Shown here: positions 12,433-21,505 of the stretch, in pieces | Numbering within the stretch: the first letter of the stretch is position 1 | Layout: each line of letters starts with the position of its first letter | Assembly (NCBI GenBank): GCA_951213105.1 | Contig: OX578136.1 | Span: 73,288,730 to 73,352,729, forward strand | Direction: 5' to 3' | Source of the DNA: Amaurobius ferox | Lineage: Eukaryota; Arthropoda; Arachnida; Araneae; Amaurobiidae | Length of the DNA stretch: 64,000 bases | The notes under the pieces: generated by a model | What the model saw: only the letters and a program-made list of their open reading frames with translations | Told to the model about the DNA's origin: nothing | Database searches by the model: none | Translations under genes and position numbers: made by a program

Positions 12433-12740
12433 ACTCGCAGAAGAACTTGAAACGCGTCTTAACAACACGAAATCCACAGCAGAAATGATAAAATCGCTGC
12501 TTAAAGACCACCTACACCATTCATAAAAAAATAGTTCTTGGTGTATCCTTCCGCCAAGGTCACCCCAAGGTTATCTCTAAAGAGTTCTTGATGTATCCCT
12601 CCGCCAAGGTCACGTGATAGTTATATCACGGTTACCGTTAAACTTACAACACACAAATGTAATTATGCACAAATCCGATAAAAAAATAAACAATTCGTTC
12701 AACATCGCAATCGATTATATCCTTTTTAATAATCGTAATC
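12433..12740 (-). promoter_or_regulatory. Putative promoter region of the PAL-1 left-arm polymerase
   Basis: This mirrors 14202-14500. It contains two copies of CCAAGGTCA (TGACCTTGG on the gene strand), near 12562-12580 and 12612-12620, and an E-box TCACGTGA. No certain TATA box is chosen. Promoter role is inferred from position and conservation. Confidence 0.45.
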
Positions 12741-13184
12741 GATACATTAAATAAATTCACATCTTTAAAAAATAATAGATTTTAATAAAATAATGAAAGA
12801 AAATCCCTTTGCGAGACCCCCTAAAACCTCCAATCCTTATGTAATACAACAGCACGCTATCCCTTACAAGCATAAAACCCGCCGAATAACATACTCCTCT
12901 CTCCCCCTCCCTCCCCGAGACACCAACACTCACTTCACCACACGCTAAACGTAACCCATAGCAACCGGAATCCATAATAAAACATTCACCTTCGCCCCCA
13001 ACATACATCCAAATACACAGTCATTCAACGTGAAACCCGTATTTTTACAGCAAAAATCACTTTACAGGGATTCATAGAACAAAAAATCCTAAAAAATCAA
13101 CAAATTCACCCAGAAACTAGCTAAAACCCTCAAATTACTTATAATTATCATCTACATATGCTATATAACCATTTATAACCTTAA

Positions 13185-13748
13185 AAAGGTGAGTATGCTA
13201 GTAGTAAAGAAAGGGGTGTTCTGCGGCAGTGGCGGAATAATGCGGAATGCGGAATCCAAGATGGCGGCCATTCCGCCTTCTGTAATCCTGGACGGGGGTG
13301 TAAAAGGGGGGTAAATGAAAAAAAAGTGGGGGTAAAAATTTTGGAGAAACTTTTTGTCGAGTGGCAACGATGCCGTGGTCTTGTACGAGGGGTTGAGGGG
13401 GAAATAAATTTTTTGGAATGAGATTTTTTACAAGTATGGGAGAAACTATTTTCGGGGTGGCAACGCTTGGGGTTCTGCGACAGTGGCGGAATGAAACCAT
13501 CAGCGCCCCCTAGCGGCAGAAAGGGATACTAGTAGGGAAATTAGGAATTTTGTGAAAATTAATAAAAAATTGAGTTTTTAAAATTTTTTAAAAACTTTTT
13601 TAATTTTACCAAAATATTACATAGAGGTTACTTTCTGGAAATACTAAAAAATATTTATTTTTTCTTTCCAAAAACTATTTTTAGGCGGCATTGCTCTAAC
13701 CGCATTCTGGCGAACTCACCTTTCTTTACTACTAGCATACTCACCTTT
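13185..13748. mobile_element. 564-bp TTAA-flanked miniature inverted-repeat element at the exact axis of PAL-1
   Basis: The inverted ends are about 30 bp, starting AAAGGTGAGTATGCTAGTAG. TTAA lies on both sides (13181-13184 and 13749-13752). Removing the element with one TTAA would leave a spacer-free palindrome AACC-TTAA-GGTT at the axis of PAL-1. TTAA is the piggyBac duplication; a TA duplication (Tc1/mariner) would fit the same sequence, so the superfamily is uncertain. The interior includes two copies of CAGTGGCGGAAT and no transposase. Confidence 0.75.
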
Positions 13749-14201
13749 TTAAGGTTATAAATGGTTATATAGCATATGTAGATGATAATTATAAGTAATT
13801 TGAGGGTTTTAGCTAGTTTCTGGGTGAATTTGTTGATTTTTTAGGATTTTTTGTTCTATGAATCCCTGTAAAGTGATTCTTGCTGTAAAAATACGGGTTT
13901 CACGTTGAATGACTGTGTATTTGGATGTATGTTGGGGGCGAAGGTGAATGTTTTATTATGGATTCCGGTTGCTATGGGTTACGTTTAGCGTGTGGTGAAG
14001 TGAGTGTTGGTGTCTCGGGGAGGGAGGGGGAGAGAGGAGTATGTTATTCGGCGGGTTTTATGCTTGTAAGGGATAGCGTGCTGTTGTATTACATAAGGAT
14101 TGGAGGTTTTAGGGGGTCTCGCAAAGGGATTTTCTTTCATTATTTTATTAAAATCTATTATTTTTTAAAGATGTGAATTTATTTAATGTATCGATTACGA
14201 T

Positions 14202-14500
14202 TATTAAAAAGGATATAATCGATTGCGATGTTGAACGAATTGTTTATTTTTTTATCGGATTTGTGCATAATTACATTTGTGTGTTGTAAGTTTAACGGTA
14301 ACCGTGATATAACTATCACGTGACCTTGGCGGAGGGATACATCAAGAACTCTTTAGAGATAACCTTGGGGTGACCTTGGCGGAAGGATACACCAAGAACT
14401 ATTTTTTTATGAATGGTGTAGGTGGTCTTTAAGCAGCGATTTTATCATTTCTGCTGTGGATTTCGTGTTGTTAAGACGCGTTTCAAGTTCTTCTGCGAGT
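14202..14500 (+). promoter_or_regulatory. Putative promoter region of the PAL-1 right-arm polymerase
   Basis: It contains CACGTG (14317-14322) overlapping TGACCTTGG (14321-14329), then a direct repeat of about 50 bp with a second TGACCTTGG (14371-14379) followed again by GGATACA(T/C)CAAGAACT. The element-internal position between axis and exon 1 suggests divergent promoters firing outwards. Nuclear receptor and bHLH binding are inferred from consensus only. Confidence 0.45.
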
Positions 14501-17500
14501 ATGTTTGCCTTAGAAAGTAATATCGGAGGTACTATCCCTACCGTTACTGACGTTCCTATGCGTAATGCGCCCTCTTTGAACAGGATTGGACATGTAAGTA
14601 CTTGTTTTAATGTGATTTTATTCTCTCATTTTATTAAACTTTGTATTTTTATGATGCGTAACAACTTTTTTAATGAGTGTTTTTATGAATTTAATTAAAT
14701 GTATTGGGGTTTTACATGAAATGTCTTGTATCTGGATATATTCTTTAATTCAGGAATTTTATTATTTCTAATGGGGATAGTATAATGGGTTAGCAATTAC
14801 TTTATATACATCTTGAGACATGTATTACATTATTACCGAGAATAGCGTGTTTATACTAAAGTCTTGTATTTTTTTATCTTTTGCAGGTGTGCCCTACTTG
14901 TGAAATGCAGTTTTCTAGAAAAGATGCCTTAGCAAGACATATGAAGATTCATTCTAACGATGATGCCTTGAATTATCGATGTAAAGTATGCGAACGTGCA
15001 TTTGTTCGTAAGGAAGACTTGGCTAGACATGCGAATACGCATTCTCCCGTTAAAGTGTTTGAATGCGCTCAATGCTCCATACAGTTTACTAGACGAGATA
15101 ACCTGAAGCGCCACCTGTTACTTCATCTGAAGGATGGTGTGAAATGCAAGCATTGTGAAGTTATATTCAGCAAGAAAAGTGATGCCCTGCGCCATCAGCG
15201 TATTGAACATGGTTCTAAAAAGAGAAAAGCTCCTGCTTTAGCCTCAACTTCTAATAAACGCCCCAAGATTGCAGCGAAGAAGAAGAAGGGTTTAGATGTA
15301 TTCTCTGTACACACTCTGGAACCCACTGAAAGTGTAGAGGGGGATCTTATGCTATGTTTTGATGAGATTCGTCCTCAGCTATTGAAGATATTAAAAGACG
15401 AACTCGATGCATACAGATCTATTAAGTGGTATCTTATTGCAGATGTGCAATTTATTCGTGACATTGCAAATGGCCAAGAGGTATCCAGCTCATATTTTAG
15501 AACAAATGTTGTGACAGAACTTCGTGATGATACCCCTCCCAACAATGTTGAAGAAGCTTTTTCACAAATCTTGAAGTTATTCGAAGAATTTGTCAGTCGA
15601 GGATCTGGATGGACTTTACAAAAGATGCGAAAGATAGATGTTTTCTGTGCAAAGTATAAGCCTCTTGCAGCTTCTAGCTATATACCTTTGCCAACAAAAC
15701 TTGCAGCCAAGAAAGCTTTACTCAATATTCGAAATGAAGACGAGAAATGCCTGGTGTGGTGCCTATTAGCCCACAAATACTATATATCCCGTGAATATAA
15801 GCCTGAAAGAGTGTCACATTATAAAAGTTTTGAAAATGACATTAAACTTGGAGATATTCAATACCCTATCTCAGTTGTGAAGATTCCCCAGATTGAAAAA
15901 TTGAATAATATACGAATAAATGTATATGGATATGAAGACGAAGAGATTTTTCCTTTGCATATATCCAAACGTGAAGATGAGGACTGTGTGAATCTCCTGT
16001 TGATTAGTGATGAAGATAAGCAACACTATACTTTAATTAGGAATATGTCACGCTTGCTGGGAGATATAACTAAGCACAATGGAGCCCAATATATATGTTA
16101 TAGATGTTTACATCGTTACAGCATAGACGATCTTTTGCAAGATCATGCTCAATATTGTAAAGAACATGCACCTCAGCGCATTAAAATGCCCTCGGAAGAT
16201 CAGAAATATCTCCAATTCACGAACAAACAGTATCAGCATTCCATCCCTTTCATCATTTATGCTGACTTTGAAGCCTTGATCGTTAAAGAAGACACTACTA
16301 AACCCTCGAATATTAGATCTTACACGCATAGACTAGCAATTCATGAACCTTGTGGATATGCTTATGTTATTATAGGGCCTGATGGAAAATGCCTGAAACA
16401 AGCTACTGTGTATCGAGGTATCGACCCTGTGAATCATTTTCTTAACAACTTGATAATGGAGAAACAGTATCTTGGAGAAAAATTACGTTATGTTAAACCA
16501 CTGCGAATGACTAAAGAGAATGAAGTTGACTTTGAAAGAGCTACCCATTGTAACGTGTGCCATCAAGAACTGAAAACAGATCGTGTGCGTGATCATAATC
16601 ACGTGACTGGAGCCTATAGAGGTGCCCTGCATAATGCCTGTAATCTTAACTATAGGCAAAGTATTAATATTCCTGTAGTGTTTCATAATTTAAAAAATTA
16701 TGACTCTCATCATATTATGCTGAGTTTTGGAAAATTGCAAGACCATAAAATTGATGTGATTGCCACTAATATGGAAAAATACATATCTTTTAAGATTTCA
16801 AAGAAAGAGGGGCCCCGTGTCTGTTTACAATTTATTGATAGCCTACAGTTTCTGAATGCTTCCCTGGAAAAGCTAGTTTACAATTTAGACTTGAGCGAAT
16901 TTCATGTTCTCAGAGAACATTTCCCTGATATAGTACAACAGAATGCTCTTATTAGGAAAGGAGTATATCCCTATAGCTATATGACATCCTTTCAAAAATT
17001 TGATGAAAATGTGCTCCCTCCCCCTTCTGCATTTCATAATGATATTAAAGGTGAAGATATTAAGAGTGAAGATTATCGGCATGCCCAAACTGTATGGGAT
17101 ACCTTTAACATAAAGAACTTGGGAGAATATCACGACCTGTATGTGAAAACAGATGTGCTACTGTTAGCCGATGTATTTGAGAATTTTCGAAAAATTTGCA
17201 AGAAGAACTATGATTTAGATGCCGCCCATATGATGACCGCCCCTGGACTGGCTTGGCAGGCCTCTTTAAAAATGACTGAGCAAACCCTAGAACTACTCAC
17301 AGATGAAAATATGTTACTGTTTATAGAACGTGGAATCCGCGGTGGCATATGTATGATAAGTCAGCGTAGATCCGAGGGTAATAATCGTTATTTGGAAAAT
17401 TATGACTCTACTAAGCCTGATAAGCACATTATCTATCTTGATGCTAATAACCTATATGGTTGGGCCATGTCTCAACCACTGCCCTATGGTGGGTTTGAAT

Positions 17501-18702
17501 GGATATCGACAGAAAATTTGAATGAATCCTGGATAATGAGTCTAAAGGATAATGCCCAAGAAGGATATATATTTGAAGTGGATCTGGAGTATCCTGAATC
17601 CTTACATGATTATCATAATGAATACCCTCTAGCCCCTGAAAGGGTGAAGATTGAACGAGAAATGCTTTCCCCCTATGCTGAACGACTGGTTCAACAATTA
17701 CATCATGGACATTTTGTTAGTACTACGAAATTGGTACCCAATCTGCATGACAAGAAACATTATATTGTTCACTATCGTAACCTTCAGCTATACCTATCAT
17801 TAGGTTTAAGACTCGAGAAAATTCACAAGACCTTAAAATTTAATCAGAAGCCCTGGTTGGAGAAATACATCCAATTTAACACAGAAGAAAGAAAGAAGGC
17901 AAAGACTAATTTTGAGAAAGACTTTTTTAAATTGCTTAATAACGCTGTGTTTGGAAAAACGATGGAGAATCTTCGAAATCGAGTGAATATTGAACTAATG
18001 AATTCTTCAAAGCGGGCCCTGAAGGTGGTGGCATCCCCAGCTTATAGAGCTAGCAGGATTTTTTGCGAAGATCTGGTGGGTGTTGAGCGTGTAAAGAGTT
18101 GCATATTAATGAATCGGCCTATATACGTTGGCTTTGCTATCTTGGAGTTATCTAAACTCCTGATGTATGAGTTTCATTATAAACATATTAAAAGCCAATA
18201 TGGTGAAAAAGCTTCGCTTCTCTTTACCGATACTGATTCATTGGCTTATGAAATCCAAACTGCTGATATTTATGAAGATATGAACCAGCATAAACATTTG
18301 TATGATTTTTCTGACTATCCCAAGGATCATCCCCTCTTCAGTAAAGACAATAAAAAGCGTATTGGATATTTTAAAGATGAACTGAATTCAACCCCCATTC
18401 AAGAGTTTATAGGACTTAGACCTAAAATGTACTCTATTCTATCATCTGCTGGAGAAAAGAAAAGAGCTAAAGGTGTTTCTACACATGTGGTTGCACGCAA
18501 AATTACACACAATGACTACAGACAGTGCTTGTTGAGTGTTAGACCTACCATGGAAGAACAGATTAGAATTGATAGTAGCCATCATAAACTATTCACTGTA
18601 TGCCAGAACAAGGTGGCTTTGTCACCCATTGATGACAAAAGATATTTACTCGAGGACGGCATTACAAGTTATGCCTACGGACATTTTAAAATAAAAAAAT
18701 AA
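14501..18702 (+). CDS. Zinc-finger / endonuclease VII-like / protein-primed-type family B DNA polymerase (PAL-1 right arm)
   Basis: Exon 1 is 14501-14593 and exon 2 is 14887-18702; the intron 14594-14886 has donor CAT|GTAAGT and acceptor TTTTGCAG. The 1302-residue product keeps every catalytic residue seen in the left-arm copy: DFE in Exo I, the CxxC/DHNH/HNACN module, Exo III YVKTD, motif A D883, motif B around K1046 and FTDTDS in motif C. Relative to its sister it has Ile instead of Arg in the RYS-x-DDLL finger and five other substitutions (Tyr/Cys, Ile/Met, His/Asn, Gly/Val, Val/Ile). AATAAA strings overlap the stop codon. The first zinc finger (EMQFSRKDALARH) differs from the one in PAL-2. 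Reading starts at the first ATG of exon 1; the frame is open further upstream but has no earlier ATG. Confidence 0.93.
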
Positions 18703-18759
18703 AAAAAAAAGGAAAAAGAGAAAGAAGGAAAAAAAAAAAGAGAAAAAGAAAAAATAGAG
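18703..18759 (+). other. Polypurine tract after the PAL-1 right-arm stop codon
   Basis: The run of about 57 nt is almost entirely A and G on the coding strand, between the stop codon and the 46-nt hairpin. The mirror tract lies at 8183-8230. Arm A lacks it. Such a tract could favour triplex or strand displacement; that is speculation. Confidence 0.6.
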
Positions 18760-18805
18760 ATTGTGGCGGTGTATCCTATACACCGGGTGGAGGTGGGACC
18801 ACAAT
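18760..18805 (+). other. Invariant 46-nt double hairpin (PAL-1 right arm)
   Basis: Same sequence as 8137-8182 in inverse orientation: 7-bp outer stem, 8-bp inner stem with CCT loop. It is followed by an A-rich stretch and by the conserved phrase AAAGAGACATTACTGCATT. Confidence 0.85.
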
Positions 18806-18922
18806 TAAAAAAAAATATATATTTTTCTATCAGCATCTAATTTCTTAAAGAGACATTACTGCATTTAAATTTTGAAATCCAAGACGAAAGGATTGGGGAA
18901 ACATACCCCCTCCCATACACCC

Positions 18923-18990
18923 AATTCCCGAGATTCCCGAGATTCCCGAGATTCCCGAGATTCCCGAAATTCCCGAGATTCCCGAAATTC
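18923..18990 (+). repeat. 9-bp tandem repeat ATTCCCGAG, expanded only in the PAL-1 right arm
   Basis: About seven units, some reading ATTCCCGAA. The left arm has a single unit at the matching place (about 8009). It is therefore an arm-specific change made after the palindrome formed. Confidence 0.85.
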
Positions 18991-19004
18991 TGCTACTTTG
19001 AAAA

Positions 19005-19490
19005 CGTGTTTTTCTTAGTTTTTACAAGTAAAAAGTGTGTTTTTGAAAAAAATCGCAAAATGTCACATTTTTCAAAAAACGCATTTTTGGTAACACTTTT
19101 GCAAAAACGCACATTTTTTAAAAAAAAATGTAAAATTGTGAAAACCTATGTTAATTCCCATAGAGAAAACGGCATTTTGAAAAAAAATCGCAAAATGTCA
19201 CATTTTTCAAAAAACGCTTTTTTGGTAACACTTTTGCAAAAACGCACATTTTTTTTTACAAAAAATACACAAAAGTGTGAAAACCCATGCTATTTCCCAT
19301 AGAGAATTCAAACAATCTAAAAACCACAATTTATTTTAAAAACGTACATTTTTGTTGTTTTTTAACGTTTTTGAAACTTTTTGTGAAAAAACGCTAAAAG
19401 TGACACTTTCTTAAAATTCATGTTATTTCCCATAGAGAAATCCAACAACCCTCAAAATCCAACTTGTTGAAAAAAAAAAAAAAGAAAAAA
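19005..19490 (-). repeat. Subterminal A/T-rich repeat array, PAL-1 right arm
   Basis: Inverse of the array at 7650-8000 but with one extra unit, about 19130-19250, that repeats CCCATAGAGAA, CAAAATGTCACATTTT and GCAAAAACGCACATTT. The 98-codon frame across it is low complexity and not a gene. Confidence 0.65.
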
Positions 19491-19542
19491 CTTACATTTA
19501 CGAAATTTTTAAAACATTAACACTTAAAAAGGGAAAAACAAT

Positions 19543-19752
19543 ATACGTCATAAACTCCACTCTCTTCTGTGACGTCACCTTATGGAACTGTGCTGCCTTA
19601 CACCGACTTCTGAGAACCCCTATGTTAAAGCATGGGACTTTACCACCGCCTCTGTTGATGCACTCATTTTCTGGCCTCGGAGGGTTCCCCATGTTAAAGT
19701 ATAGGGATTCACCGCCTCTGAAGTGCCGCTGAACTCTCCCTAATCCCCTACT
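19543..19752 (-). repeat. Terminal block of PAL-1, right end
   Basis: Contains TGACGTCA (19570-19577), then the two GCGGTG / TTTAACAT modules, then the terminus CTCTCCCTAATCCCCTACT. It keeps the 11 bp missing from the left end and so represents the fuller terminal sequence, the same as in PAL-2. Confidence 0.7.
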
Positions 19753-20341
19753 CATTTGAAACTGAATAGACCCATCTATGCAAGTTTTTCAGTACTGGAC
19801 TTGAGTAAAACACTTATGTATGAGTTTCATTATGATTTTATTAAGAAGATGTATGGAAGCCGAGCCGAATTGCTTTTTACAGATTCCCTGTGCTATGAAA
19901 TTGAAACAGAGGATATTTACAAAGAATTTGAAAGTTATGAAGACTATTTTGACTTTTCGGATTATCCGCCAACACATCCACTTTATTCCAATAAGAATAA
20001 AAAAAGGATTGGAAAAATGAAAGACGAATTGAATGGAACTCCTGCCGTGGAATTTGTAGGCCTAGATCGAAAATGTACAGCCGGAAAACACCCTTCACAG
20101 ATAAAAAGACTGCTAAAGATGTTAATAAGAATGTTGTAAAAAAACACATCCATCATGAAGATTATTATAATTGCCTAACAAGGCGAAGATATAATAGAGT
20201 GGAACAATTTAAAATTACAAGTAAAGACCACCAGATATATACTGTGAAGCAAATTAAAATGGGGTTATCCCCCTATGATGATAAGCGACTTATCTTAAAG
20301 GATGGTATCAAGAGCCTAGCATACGGTCATTATCAAATTTA
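19753..20341 (+). pseudogene. Zinc-finger family B DNA polymerase pseudogene, 3' part (arm A)
   Basis: This continues the reading interrupted at 5254. It picks up just downstream of where motif B left off (RPIYASFSVLDLSK) and includes the motif C region, where a 6-bp deletion leaves FTDS instead of FTDTDS. One catalytic aspartate of motif C is lost. A further frameshift lies near 20075, and the C-terminal part ends ...AYGHYQI with a stop at 20340-20342. It lies directly against the right target duplication of PAL-1. Confidence 0.88.
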
Positions 20342-20365
20342 AATGAACAGACCATGCTAGATTGA

Positions 20366-20411
20366 ATTGTGGCGGTGTATCCTATACACCGGGTGGAGGT
20401 GGGACCACAAT
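20366..20411 (+). other. Invariant 46-nt double hairpin (arm A)
   Basis: Identical base for base to the hairpins of PAL-1 and PAL-2, although the adjoining protein is only distantly similar and broken. It starts 24 nt after the stop codon; the polypurine tract seen in the PAL arms is absent here. Confidence 0.88.
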
Positions 20412-20569
20412 TAAAAAATATATATATATATTTCTAACAGTATCTAATTTTTAAAGAGACATTACCGCATTTAGATAGTTGAAAACATACACTGACTAGA
20501 TACACACACCCACCCATACACCCAATTCCCGCGATTCTCGAGATTCCCGAAATTCTACTACTTTAAAAA

Positions 20570-21110
20570 CACACCTTTTTCATCACATTTTTGTAAAAAA
20601 ACACACATTTTTGTTGTTTTTTTACGTTTTTGCAACATTTTGTGGCAATTTTAATTTTTCCCATTACCACATTTTTAGTAGCATTTTTGTAAAAACGCAC
20701 ATTTTTTTGTAAAAAAATTACAAAAGTGCAAAAACCCATGTTAATTCCCATAGAAAAATTGGCATTTTGAAAAAAATAGCAAAATGTTAATTTTGCCCAT
20801 TACCACATTTTTTGTTGCTTTTTTACGTTTTTGAGACATTTTGTGCAAAATGTTAATTTTTCCCATTACCACATTTTTTGAAAGAAAATTACAAAAGTGT
20901 AAAAACCCATGTTAATTCCCAAAGAGAAATTAACATTTTGAAAAAAAAGTTGCAAAATGTTAATTTTGCCCATTACCACATTTTTTTTTTTTTTTTTTTA
21001 CACTTTTGGAACATTTTGCACAAAATGATAGTTTTTCCCATTACCACATATTTAAAAAAAAAAAAAAAAAAATACAAAAGTGTAAAACTTACATTTGTTT
21101 ATTTTGCTAC
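20570..21110 (-). repeat. Subterminal A/T-rich repeat array, arm A
   Basis: Several diverged units of about 110-130 bp with the phrases CCCATTACCACATTTTT, CCCATGTTAATTCCCA and TTACAAAAGTG. The same phrases dominate the array of PAL-2, and less so that of PAL-1. Confidence 0.65.
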
Positions 21111-21139
21111 TAAAAGATAAACCTCATAAAAGATATTCA

Positions 21140-21309
21140 TCATAACCTTTAACTGACATCCTCCCTTCATGGAAAGTTACGTGCTGATGGAAGCTTCACC
21201 CCTCCTCATGGGGTGTGCCTATGCTTTAACATGGTAAAATTAGCACCGCAATTGACCCCATGTTAAAGTATAGCACCGCGTGAGCCAGAACCCCCTACTA
21301 CTCCCTACT
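21140..21309 (-). repeat. Outer terminus of arm A
   Basis: On the minus strand it starts AGTAGGGAGTAGTAGGGGG and carries two GCGGTGCTA modules next to TTTAACATGG, in inverted relation to each other. This matches the logic of the PAL terminal blocks, although most other bases differ. The next bases, CACGAT (21310-21315), would be the target duplication, but no matching copy is found at the inner end. Confidence 0.65.
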
Positions 21310-21329
21310 CACGATTCCAATGCTTTCCC

Positions 21330-21463
21330 TATATTACTTTCCTTATATACATAATGTATAAGGAAAGTATTGTGACGGGGTCGAAAATTCGAATTCGAGT
21401 TTTCAACGGGAGAACACGTTTCAAGCATCCCTGATCACGGATCAAACATTTTTGAAGTGATGT

Positions 21464-21505
<42 letters not shown>

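Larger units (their letters stand above)
7391..19752. mobile_element. PAL-1: 12.4-kb palindromic polymerase element with 6-bp target duplication
   Basis: The left end AGTAGGGGATTAGGGAGAG and the right end CTCTCCCTAATCCCCTACT are inverted, and the inverse relation continues through each whole arm (left 7391-13184, right 13749-19752). The 6-bp direct repeat CATTTG flanks it (7385-7390 and 19753-19758). Each arm has one intact polymerase gene transcribed outwards. The arms are not identical: six residues differ between the two proteins, the right arm has a 9-bp repeat expansion and an extra subterminal repeat unit, and the left arm lacks about 11 bp of the terminal block. That argues against a simple read-through assembly artefact. 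AG termini and a 6-bp duplication are those of Polinton/Maverick elements, but no integrase or capsid gene is present. It is inserted in the arm A polymerase pseudogene. Confidence 0.92.
1119..21309 (+). mobile_element. Arm A: decayed single arm of the polymerase element family, interrupted by two nested insertions
   Basis: From 1119 the sequence matches the inner part of the PAL-1 right arm (from about 13751). It continues through promoter, exon 1, intron, exon 2, the invariant hairpin (20366-20411), a subterminal A/T array and a terminus ending CTCCCTACT at 21309. Only one arm is present. The inner end stops at a GA tract instead of meeting an inverted partner, and I cannot find a 6-bp target duplication, so the other half was lost or never existed. 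The arm is split by an inverted-repeat element at 5255-7377 and by PAL-1 at 7391-19752. It is the most diverged and oldest copy in the window. Confidence 0.85.

Noticed and set aside
12235..13008. Frames MDFVLL... and MYVGGEGECF... conserved in inverse copies near the PAL-1 axis
   Set aside because: The first is exon 1 read with upstream and intron sequence. The second is conserved in arm A only in part, with a shifted frame, so it is weak evidence for a small upstream protein.
18923..18990. CRISPR-like array
   Set aside because: The 9-bp units are directly adjacent with no spacers; it is a simple tandem expansion.
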